Positions 26,046-33,430 of a stretch of DNA of 64,000 nt are shown in pieces. The notes beneath the pieces are model-generated. The model saw only the letters and a list, made by a program, of their open reading frames with translations, was not told the DNA's origin and ran no database searches. The first letter of the stretch is position 1; the number at the start of each line of letters is the position of its first letter. A program made the translations under genes and the position numbers. The stretch comes from Chloroflexota bacterium (GTDB taxonomy: Bacteria > Chloroflexota > Dehalococcoidia > Lucifugimonadales > JADFKI01), in contig VXNZ01000049.1 of NCBI GenBank assembly GCA_009840355.1, positions 1 through 64,000 on the forward strand, read 5' to 3'.

Positions 26046-29000
26046 CTATTCCTCCGAAATGGTCGCCCCCGTTAGACTCTGTATGAGTTCCTCAAAGTGC
26101 TCGGACATCAAGTAAAAGTCCGTTAATTCAGCGAAAGTCCATCTGCCGAATTGACCGAGCCTATTCACGCCCGGAACCCAGTAAGTTTCCATCGTTTCCT
26201 TCTTCACCTTGGCGTCTTCGCCTCGGTAACCCTTGATCTCGACCATTAGGTTAAGTGGATCCTCGTGTCCATCATCAAGCTGAACGATGAAGTCCGGAAT
26301 GTACTTCTTAGAAATGGAACCAAGCTTGTAAGGCACTTCAAGGCCTATATTATGGTTCTTCACATAGGCCCGGACTTTCGGATGTCCTTCGACGATTCGA
26401 CAGAACTCCCCTTCCCAGTCGCTATCCAGAATTACCCAGTTGATGTGGCACTTTTGCTTAGGCTCCCATCTATTCTCACTCGACGTTCTGAAATTCACGA
26501 ATCTCGTGGAGCCACTCGGTGTATAAGGGTCAAGCAATGCCCGCACGGGATGTTCCGCTATGTGGGAGCGAGTGATCGCTGCCGTGATCCTCTCGCAAGC
26601 CATGTCAGAGAGCACTTGGTATAGCAGCTGAGCCGGGTAAGTTCCTCCCTGACATTCCAGACACTCGTCCAACCACCTACGGACTATGCCACGCAAGGCG
26701 AAGAACTGGTTCGCCATTGGCACATCGTCAGAATCATGCCACTTAGTCGCGACTAGCCTCTCTGTCAACCTGTAGATCAGTTCTGACCGTCGGAGGTCAT
26801 TAGTATGCACCAGATCCAAATCTATGCCTTCGCCAATGATGCCTTCATTACGAGTCTCAGTGGCGCCGATTAGTTCGGGCGTAAGAACGAGCACCGAGTC
26901 CTCCGTGAAGTCCGCGCTGACATTCTGGCTAGGCATTTCCACACGGTAGCCGTTAACCCTAGGGAAGACTATTTCTAAGTGGTCGCGATCTGGACGGACA
27001 GCCTTGACTTCCACAGTAGGTTTGACTCTCTGGGGCTTGACAATGACCGGGGCGGCAGTGAAATCAAACGGAACTCCAAGCACATCGGCATACTCTGTGT
27101 CAAACCTGTCGTCATTGTTTAAGTCGTATGATTGACGGCGAAGTGCGCGCCCCACAACCTGCTCGCACAATAGCTGTGTGCCGAAAGCGCGAACTCCGAG
27201 AACATGGGTTACCGTGTTCGCGTCCCAACCCTCTGTGAGCATAGATACGGAAACTACACAACGAACCTGCTCCCCAAGTCGTCCCTCCTTGCCGACGGTA
27301 TTCATCACCTCCCGCAGAAGCTGCTCATCGGTGATTTTCTCAGCTTCTTTAGGATTGTTAGTTCGCGCGATTATCTCCCGCCGGAACTGCTCTATCTCGG
27401 AAGCTGCGGCCTCCCTAAAGTTTCCGTGCAGCGCGTCCCCGGATTCGAGCTGCTCGCTGTCAATCAGTAGCGTCCGAGGAATAGGCAACCTGTTTCCGTG
27501 CTCGTCGAAATTCTCGAACAGATCAAATTTACCCGGAACTGTATCTATCAAGCCATTTTCGAGCTCAATCTCGAAACCGGAAATGTAGTCGTATACTAAC
27601 TTCGAAGTTGATGTGTTGTTGCAGACGACTATGAAACACGGAGGGATAGATATCCCGGCTCTTTCCCACTCGTCAGAAACGTTCTTGTAGTGACCATACA
27701 ACGCTTCGAGAGCGGTCTGTAATTGGACAGGAAGTTGACGAGGATCAAGGTTCCCGGCACTCCTGCGCCCAGCCCTCGGCATTGATCCGCCAATATGCTC
27801 CCATAAATTCCGGTACATCGGCATCTCTTCGCCAGGAATATTATCGGCCACCGGGACCCGCGGCAACTTCACTATGCCGCATTCGATGGCGTCCATAAGA
27901 GAGAAATCGGATACTGTCCACGGGAACAGTGTTCCTTCAGCGTAGCCGGAACCCCTCAGAAAGAACGGCGTCGCCGATAGGTCGATCACCCGCGGTATTC
28001 CTAGTTTTTTCTTGACTGATTCAAGGCCGTTTATCCAGAGCCTTGCTGCTTCGCTGTTCTTCTTCCCTTCCTGTAATTCATCGCCCTTCAGATCACCCTC
28101 GTCATCTCTGCTTTGCTTCTCGCGGTAGCAGTGGTGGCCCTCGTCGTTCAGCACCAAGATATTCTTAATGCCCATCAAGTCGCACATTACACGCTGAATC
28201 ATCTGCCCGTCGGTTTCCAGCGTCTCTAGGGGCTGTCCCGTTTTGCCTTGAGCGAGTCGGCGGCCTACTGCGGATACCTGTATTCGCTCACGTAGCTTGA
28301 ACGCGTGGTAGTTTGTGATGACGATGCTGGCTCTATTGAGGTCGGGGCGCATGTCATTGGGTACAAGCTCTCTGGTGGTGTAGTAGTTGTCCAGGTCATT
28401 CGGCTGAAGCACACGGAGCCGATCTTTTATGGTAATGCCGGGGGCGACAATCAAGAAGCCACGTGTAAACCTCGAGCTTTGAGGATGCCTGACGGCGTTG
28501 ATCGTCTGCCAGGCTATGATCATAGCCATCACTGTCGTTTTTCCGGCACCGGTCGCCATTTTCAGCGCCCAACGCAACAGATCGCCATTGGCTTCCGAAC
28601 TGGAATTTTCGATCCTATCAAGAATGCGTCTGCCCGTCGGTCCAAGATTTGGAGCGACCTCCGTGAGCCAGATGATCGTCTCTACCGCTTCAACTTGACA
28701 GAAGAAGGGCCGGTAATTGGCGAAGTCGTGATTTCGCCAGTAATCGAGCAAGCGGGCCGTCTCCGGTGTGACGCCCCAGTCCCTAGAATTGGGAAGTCGT
28801 CTCCAGGCATCAACTTGCTGCCTAATCTCATCGACGTGCGCAGCAAGGTCATACTCTTGCTCTGAAGTCGAAAGTCCTTCGCCCTCATCCATTACGAATC
28901 TACCCTGAGCCGCCCCCCGCCCTCTCCGGCGGCGACGCCGAGGCTTCGGGATAGGCGTGTAGAAGCTAGCACTTCGTCGGTTCTCTACTACCCGCTGCGT

Positions 29001-29090
29001 AGGCTGGTTGTTCTCATCCAACTCCCAATGTCGATCAGGGTATCCGTAAGGTGAGTTAAGAACAGGGCTGTCAAAGAAGTTCCCGGGCAC
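26046..29090 (-). CDS. Type III-like restriction helicase-nuclease (Res, BPTD_3080-like)
   Basis: 1014 residues with a GTG start and AGGAG 7 nt upstream. A superfamily 2 helicase occupies the N-terminal two thirds: Walker A ATGAGKTT at about 179-186, DEGH box at 316-319, SATPF, and a later VVGRALRRQSY motif VI. The C-terminus holds a PD-(D/E)xK nuclease: Pro932-Asp933 and Glu951-Ile-Lys953. The N-terminal YPDRHWELDENNQP matches the BPTD_3080 restriction family. It cleaves unmethylated foreign DNA with the adjacent Mod. It is the first gene of the five-gene minus-strand operon. Confidence 0.88.
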   Translation of the reverse strand: MPGNFFDSPVLNSPYGYPDRHWELDENNQPTQRVVENRRSASFYTPIPKPRRRRRRGRGAAQGRFVMDEGEGLSTSEQEYDLAAHVDEIRQQVDAWRRLPNSRDWGVTPETARLLDYWRNHDFANYRPFFCQVEAVETIIWLTEVAPNLGPTGRRILDRIENSSSEANGDLLRWALKMATGAGKTTVMAMIIAWQTINAVRHPQSSRFTRGFLIVAPGITIKDRLRVLQPNDLDNYYTTRELVPNDMRPDLNRASIVITNYHAFKLRERIQVSAVGRRLAQGKTGQPLETLETDGQMIQRVMCDLMGIKNILVLNDEGHHCYREKQSRDDEGDLKGDELQEGKKNSEAARLWINGLESVKKKLGIPRVIDLSATPFFLRGSGYAEGTLFPWTVSDFSLMDAIECGIVKLPRVPVADNIPGEEMPMYRNLWEHIGGSMPRAGRRSAGNLDPRQLPVQLQTALEALYGHYKNVSDEWERAGISIPPCFIVVCNNTSTSKLVYDYISGFEIELENGLIDTVPGKFDLFENFDEHGNRLPIPRTLLIDSEQLESGDALHGNFREAAASEIEQFRREIIARTNNPKEAEKITDEQLLREVMNTVGKEGRLGEQVRCVVSVSMLTEGWDANTVTHVLGVRAFGTQLLCEQVVGRALRRQSYDLNNDDRFDTEYADVLGVPFDFTAAPVIVKPQRVKPTVEVKAVRPDRDHLEIVFPRVNGYRVEMPSQNVSADFTEDSVLVLTPELIGATETRNEGIIGEGIDLDLVHTNDLRRSELIYRLTERLVATKWHDSDDVPMANQFFALRGIVRRWLDECLECQGGTYPAQLLYQVLSDMACERITAAITRSHIAEHPVRALLDPYTPSGSTRFVNFRTSSENRWEPKQKCHINWVILDSDWEGEFCRIVEGHPKVRAYVKNHNIGLEVPYKLGSISKKYIPDFIVQLDDGHEDPLNLMVEIKGYRGEDAKVKKETMETYWVPGVNRLGQFGRWTFAELTDFYLMSEHFEELIQSLTGATISEE

Positions 29091-29129
29091 GATGCACTCC
29101 TCTTAAACGACTTCATAGGAATCGGATGA

Positions 29130-29138
29130 ATTATACCA
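29130..29138 (-). promoter_or_regulatory. Extended -10 promoter of the restriction operon
   Basis: On the minus strand TGGTATAAT (29138-29130) is a perfect extended -10 element, about 40 nt before the GTG start of the Res gene. No strong -35 box was seen, as is common for extended -10 promoters. Confidence 0.6.
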
Positions 29139-29186
29139 CTCGCGATCTAGGTACTTGATTTAATGGCTTGTACTGCGTTGGCCATT

Positions 29187-29203
29187 ACCGATCAATGATC
29201 GGT
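29187..29203. promoter_or_regulatory. 17-bp palindrome upstream of the restriction operon
   Basis: ACCGATCAATGATCGGT is perfectly symmetric around its central base. It lies about 50 nt upstream of the extended -10 box. It could be an operator. Alternatively, with the TTGTCTTTTT that follows, it could be a small terminator on the + strand. Confidence 0.45.
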
Positions 29204-29462
29204 TTGTCTTTTTAGGAGGCGAACGCATATTGAGACCTCACGTTAAGGAGTGGGCAATCTGAAATTGTAGCCGGGTAGAGTCGTTCATTTGACACCTTCA
29301 GGAGGTGCCGTTTCCGTCGTATGACTTACACGCTCATACCGGTAGGTCGCAAACTAACTCTTACCGTAAAGATATTGTCTCTCGAACCATTCCATTCAGA
29401 GCCACTCAGAGTCGGATTGTCAATTGGTCCCGCATGCCGACTATGGATAAATTAACACTTCC
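29204..29462. other. Intergenic sequence without a clear gene
   Basis: No ORF of note. A small hairpin (CACCTTCAGGAGGTG) is present near 29291. This belongs to the 372-nt gap between the restriction operon and a small gene. Confidence 0.4.
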
Positions 29463-29657
29463 CTAGAGAATCTCGGCATCTTTCGCAGCGTCATGGAGTC
29501 TGCGAAGAAGAGAGCGTGCCTCGCTTTCAACTTCTCTGCGGTTTCTTCCATATCCCTCAAGAGGGACATTACCGATTCGCTTTATCCGAAACACCCAGTC
29601 GCCCCTCGTCACGTTGATTAGTTCAATTCGTCCATAGCGAGTTGTGATGTCGTTCAT
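29463..29657 (-). CDS. Small hypothetical protein (64 aa)
   Basis: 64 residues, soluble and charged, with a beta-rich first half and a helical Arg/Glu-rich second half. AGGAG lies about 10 nt before the ATG. No family is recognised. It is on the same strand as the restriction operon but 370 nt upstream of it, so it is probably a separate unit. Confidence 0.5.
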   Translation of the reverse strand: MNDITTRYGRIELINVTRGDWVFRIKRIGNVPLEGYGRNRREVESEARSLLRRLHDAAKDAEIL

Positions 29658-30266
29658 TCTGCTTGCCGCTCCTTTCTTCTCTTAGGTAGGGGTGCCTAGG
29701 GGTGCGAAATCAGATTTACGGATCAGTTTCTCTGACTGCTGAGATCTGATTTTCGACTCCGTCCAGAGCGTCATTCAGATCCTTGCGCTATTTTAAGCAA
29801 TGACCCAGCAGATAAGAACAAATCTAAAGTCACGCAAACACGGGGCCGAATCTCACCCAGGTTGGCAAGCACACAAAATGATTTTCTATCAGTCCACTGT
29901 GGCTTAAAATAGTGGTGCCCTCTCCCCTTTAAGTGATTCTCGGGTGTTATGCTGAAGATATTTGTTGTGGGTTAAGTTGACGGGTGGTGTGTACACTAGG
30001 CAGCCTTTTAATTCTCCGTTGAAGTCAGCTTCGCCATCTACACTTCAGGTAGCGCTTCGCCGTACACCGTTAGCGCCGGTTTCAAGTATTGACGCCCGAC
30101 TGTCCACTCACCTTCGGCGCTACGAACACTGTGTATAGAGTAATGGCATTTACACACTCTAATACTCCAAGACCATCGATCCCTGTACACCCGCTTACCA
30201 AGCCTGAATTACAATTTTGGACACGCCATCTATAGTGGCGGTCAAACAGCTATAGGAGGTGCGAAG
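29658..30266. other. Gene-poor stretch with an 11-bp inverted repeat
   Basis: No coding sequence recognised. CTATTTTAAGC at 29788-29798 and its exact complement GCTTAAAATAG at 29902-29912 are 103 nt apart. The rest shows no structure I can assign. Confidence 0.4.
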
Positions 30267-30470
30267 GTGCGAGCTTTTTGGTACTCGTTTGTTATGTTCT
30301 GGTTCGGCGTTTTCATGTGGCTGGTCGTCGACTGCAATCAGGAGTGCAGAAGCGTTTATTCGAGCGAGTGCGACATTCCCACTGGCGCCTGGATTGTCGG
30401 TGCCATACTAGCACTGTTTACATTTTTCTATGTTGCCTCCGGACGTTACGACAGGGACAATAGAAAGTGA
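30267..30470 (+). CDS. Small two-helix membrane protein (67 aa)
   Basis: 67 residues starting GTG, with AGGAGG 9 nt upstream. Two aromatic-rich transmembrane segments (about 3-22 and 41-60) are joined by a short loop with three Cys, and the tail is basic. No family recognised. The strong ribosome site and clear membrane topology argue for a real gene. It stands alone in the gene-poor end of the defence island. Confidence 0.6.
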   Translation: MRAFWYSFVMFWFGVFMWLVVDCNQECRSVYSSECDIPTGAWIVGAILALFTFFYVASGRYDRDNRK

Positions 30471-31265
30471 ATATCGGCACCGTTCCGACGCCGCACCGAA
30501 GCGAGCCCACTGGAAGTCAGTTTTCTTAGCCACGCATGATAGCATTGACACAGTCATAGTCAAAATACGAGGCGTACCGGTGCCGACGAGGTAATTCAGA
30601 GTCGCTAAGCCGTTGCCTACATATCATCTAAGAGCCGTTCATACCCGGCGCAAGCGTCGAGGCGTTTCTATAGTAATTCGGACCCCAATGTCCTTTAAGT
30701 TGCAATTGATAAGACAACATTGAGCCAGATCGGCACGAGACTCCTCAAGAGGTCATTTCTCACTCACGAAGAGAAAGGAGCACTGTAGCAGAGGAACAGC
30801 AATTCGCACCAGATGGCCTTTGACACGGCTTGATGAAAAGTAATACTCGCCCAAATGAGACCGAAATTCGCCAATAGAGAGGGAAGAAAATTGAGTCTCT
30901 TCTGAACATTGTGGGAAATTATGTGGGATAGGGGTGAGTGAGCATTAGCACGAATACCTGTAACACCTTATAAACGGCATATTTTATTACTCCCCCTATC
31001 TCCACCACTTCTTCCTTCTCTTCCCATCTTTCTTCACTCACCGAGCATCTCCTCTGTGCGGTTCCGTGTCGTCTTCGCTCGTCTGTTTCATGCCCACAGA
31101 AACTATGGGTATGGCTATCTCTGTCTTTCCACACCTCCTGATTTTCCGATCGTGCGACTTGCATATCATGATTCTTGATTGCGACTTGCATGCCCATCCT
31201 TCGTCCGACCGTGCGACTTTGCAGAAAGCAATTTACAAAATCGCCGGAAATTCCTGGTAAATGTG
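30471..31265. other. Gene-poor stretch
   Basis: About 800 nt with no convincing gene on either strand. GTGCGACTT(T)GCA-like motifs recur around 31152, 31188 and 31211. Possibly decayed mobile DNA at the island boundary. Confidence 0.4.
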
Positions 31266-31294
31266 TTGACACATCGGTTTTGCGCCTGTATATT
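31266..31294 (+). promoter_or_regulatory. Near-consensus sigma-70 promoter
   Basis: TTGACA (31266-31271), a 17-nt spacer and TATATT (31289-31294). The -35 box is flanked by ATGTGT/ACACAT inverted arms (31261-31274). It points into the short ORF at 31364 and a hairpin-ended transcript. Confidence 0.6.
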
Positions 31295-31363
31295 GCTTAC
31301 AGAAATTAGTGCATACTAATTCTTGTGATGTCATAGCAGTAAGATAATATTTCAGATAGAACT

Positions 31364-31699
31364 ATGCGGTTAGACGATCATAGACACAGCGAATATGCTC
31401 TATCGCCGATTGACCGGCAAGGACATGGTGGCAGCGGAGCAATACGAGGTGTCGTAGCAGTCAGACGGCGGCAGGAGGCGACTGCCCGCCAAGCGCGCAG
31501 CAGTTTGGAGCATCAATTGCCCGCGTATTTCGTGGGACTGGACAAACCGATTCGCACTTGGACCGCGCTTGACGCTGCAAAAGACATCGCTGCGGAGGCA
31601 AGTGTTCCTGAGGATATGAAAAATCTGGTGCGCGTCCTTGCCTGTGCTTACCTAGCAGTGGACTGTAAAGATACTCACGCCCACCGAGCCGAACAATAG
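31364..31699 (+). CDS. Possible hypothetical protein (111 aa)
   Basis: The ORF lies 70 nt downstream of a near-consensus promoter and ends 41 nt before a long hairpin. The second half (from about residue 47) has a plausible globular composition; the first half looks less protein-like. There is no ribosome site before the ATG. It could be a real gene with a different start, or a non-coding RNA may be made here instead. Confidence 0.3.
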   Translation: MRLDDHRHSEYALSPIDRQGHGGSGAIRGVVAVRRRQEATARQARSSLEHQLPAYFVGLDKPIRTWTALDAAKDIAAEASVPEDMKNLVRVLACAYLAVDCKDTHAHRAEQ

Positions 31700-31740
31700 C
31701 AAGGTGCGGCAATACAACCTAGACTCTCTCCCTTTCTCGT

Positions 31741-31781
31741 GGCCGGCCCCTCTTTACCCTCCCAATAGAGGGGGGTCGGTC
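31741..31781 (+). terminator. Long GC hairpin, terminator-like
   Basis: GGCCGGCCCCTCT pairs with AGAGGGGGGTCGGTC, with G-T pairs and one bulge, across a loop of about 12 nt. Only weak T content follows, so it may be an attenuator or structured RNA end rather than a strong terminator. Confidence 0.45.
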
Positions 31782-31931
31782 TAAAACTTTGAGCGAATTC
31801 ACATTCGCAATCTACCATTCAATAATTATTGGCGCTTGGCACGGTTATTTTGTGCTTTTTCTAACACTCCACTTGAAGGGCAAGAGATGTTATAAACATA
31901 GATATGTTCAGTGCTACTCAAGGGTTATTTA

Positions 31932-31998
31932 TTGACATGTCAACATAATTTGTGCATATTAACAATGAATATTAATGACAGGGTTGACATTGGGTCAA
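31932..31998 (+). promoter_or_regulatory. Promoter and two TTGAC/GTCAA palindromes before the iron-type importer
   Basis: TTGACA (31932-31937), 17 nt, CATATT (31955-31960) form a good promoter. TTGACATGTCAA (31932-31943) is a perfect palindrome over the -35. A second symmetric site, TTGAC-N5-GTCAA, lies at 31984-31998 just downstream of the likely start of transcription. Two like sites around a promoter suggest a repressor, perhaps metal-responsive given the genes downstream. Confidence 0.55.
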
Positions 31999-32049
31999 TA
32001 TACAGAATCAGTGCGGCGTAGTGTCGCTGGGACAGGAGGTCTCATAGAA

Positions 32050-33315
32050 GTGTTCGGATACAAGGTTTGTCTGATGGTTGTCGCGCTTGCGGTCGCGGCA
32101 TTAGCGCTTGCGGCGTGTGGCTCTACGCCCGCCGCATCAGTCGCGCCACAGGTCATTGAGGTCGAAAGAATCGTCGAAAAGACTGTCCCCGTGGAAACCG
32201 TCCGCGAGGTGGTCAAGGAAGTGCCTGTCGAAAAGCAGGTCATCGTCGAAAAAGAGGTCGTGAGAGAAGTACCCGTCGAGCGCATCGTCGAGGTGGAGAA
32301 GGAAGTCGTGCGGGTGCAGGAAGTGCCCGTAGAGAAAGTCGTGGAGGTGGAAAGGGTAGTCGAAGTGGTGCGCGACCGCGATCCCGGCACACTTGTGGTA
32401 TATTCGGGTAGAAGCGAATCGCTCGTTTCGCCCATCATCGCGCAGTTTGAGGAAGTAACCGGCATTAATGTCGCAGTTAAGTACGGCAGTACGGGCGACA
32501 TCGCCGCCACGATACTTGAAGAAGGCGAAAACTCGCCTGCCGATGTGTTCTTCGCGCAGGACCCGGGCGGTCTCGGCGAAGTGGCGAATGCGGGTCTGTT
32601 CGAGACGCTTCCCACGAGCATCACGGAAAAGGTCCCGACATGGGCGCGATCTCCTGAAAGCCAGTGGGTGGGCATATCCGGCAGGGCGCGCGTGGTAGTG
32701 TATAATGCGGAAAATCTGACGGCCGACCAGCTCCCCACGCGGATGGAAGACTTCACGAAGCCCGAGTGGAAAGGGCGCATAGGCTGGGCGCCGACAAATG
32801 GATCGTTCCAAGCGATGGTAACCGCGATGCGCGTGGTCTGGGGCGAAGACAAGACCCGCGAATGGCTGCTCGGCATACAGGCTAACGAGCCGAATGTGTA
32901 TCCCAAGAACACGCCGACCGTCGCAGCTGCCGGCGCAGGCGAGATTGATGTCGGGTTTGTAAACCACTACTACTTGCACCGCTTCTTGGCTGAGGAAGGC
33001 GAAGACTTCGGTGCGCGTAATTACCATATTACCGGCGGCGGACCGGGCGGTGTGATACTGGTCGCCGGCGGTGGTATATTGAAGAACGCCGAGAACAAGG
33101 ACAATGCGGAACGGTTCTTCAACTTCATGCTGTCGCAGGTTGCGCAGCAGTACTTTGCCGGGCAGACCTACGAGTATCCACTGGTCGAAGGCGTGAAGAC
33201 GAACCGCCTACTGATACCGCTGGACGAGATTAATAATCCGGACGTTGACATGGCGTCTCTCGAAGACCTCGCCGGCACGCAGATGCTACTGCGAGACCTT
33301 GGCATACTGAACTAA
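32050..33315 (+). CDS. Iron-type ABC transporter substrate-binding lipoprotein
   Basis: 421 residues from the GTG at 32050, chosen because AGGAGGT lies 9 nt upstream and it yields a normal signal peptide ending in a lipobox (LALAAC). An ATG at 31975 would add an unlikely 25-residue leader. After the lipid-anchored Cys comes a run of about 75 residues rich in VEKEV/VEVE repeats, probably a coiled stalk, a habit of Chloroflexota lipoproteins. The rest is a periplasmic-binding fold of the Fe(III)/FbpA type (TLVVYSGRSESLV, SPADVFFAQDPGGLGE, PEWKGRIGWAP). It delivers substrate to the permease and ATPase encoded next. Fe(III) is the most likely ligand but is not proven. Confidence 0.85.
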   Translation: MFGYKVCLMVVALAVAALALAACGSTPAASVAPQVIEVERIVEKTVPVETVREVVKEVPVEKQVIVEKEVVREVPVERIVEVEKEVVRVQEVPVEKVVEVERVVEVVRDRDPGTLVVYSGRSESLVSPIIAQFEEVTGINVAVKYGSTGDIAATILEEGENSPADVFFAQDPGGLGEVANAGLFETLPTSITEKVPTWARSPESQWVGISGRARVVVYNAENLTADQLPTRMEDFTKPEWKGRIGWAPTNGSFQAMVTAMRVVWGEDKTREWLLGIQANEPNVYPKNTPTVAAAGAGEIDVGFVNHYYLHRFLAEEGEDFGARNYHITGGGPGGVILVAGGGILKNAENKDNAERFFNFMLSQVAQQYFAGQTYEYPLVEGVKTNRLLIPLDEINNPDVDMASLEDLAGTQMLLRDLGILN

Positions 33316-33341
33316 TATATTGAGGTGTAACCGTCATTCCT

Positions 33342-33369
33342 AATGTCCCTTCCCCTTATATGGGACATT
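33342..33369 (+). promoter_or_regulatory. Intercistronic hairpin
   Basis: AATGTCCC (33342-33349) and GGGACATT (33362-33369) form a perfect 8-bp stem between the binding-protein and permease genes. Such stems usually stabilise the upstream message or partly end transcription, so that more binding protein than permease is made. Confidence 0.6.
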
Positions 33370-33430
33370 GGTGTAAGGTTAGTGATGGGCGTCATCAGAC
33401 TTGCGCCCACATCTAAACCTAGAGAATCGG

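Noticed and set aside
30919-31272. 117-codon minus-strand ORF in the border zone
   Set aside because: Composition is atypical and it would cover the promoter at 31266; no supporting signals.
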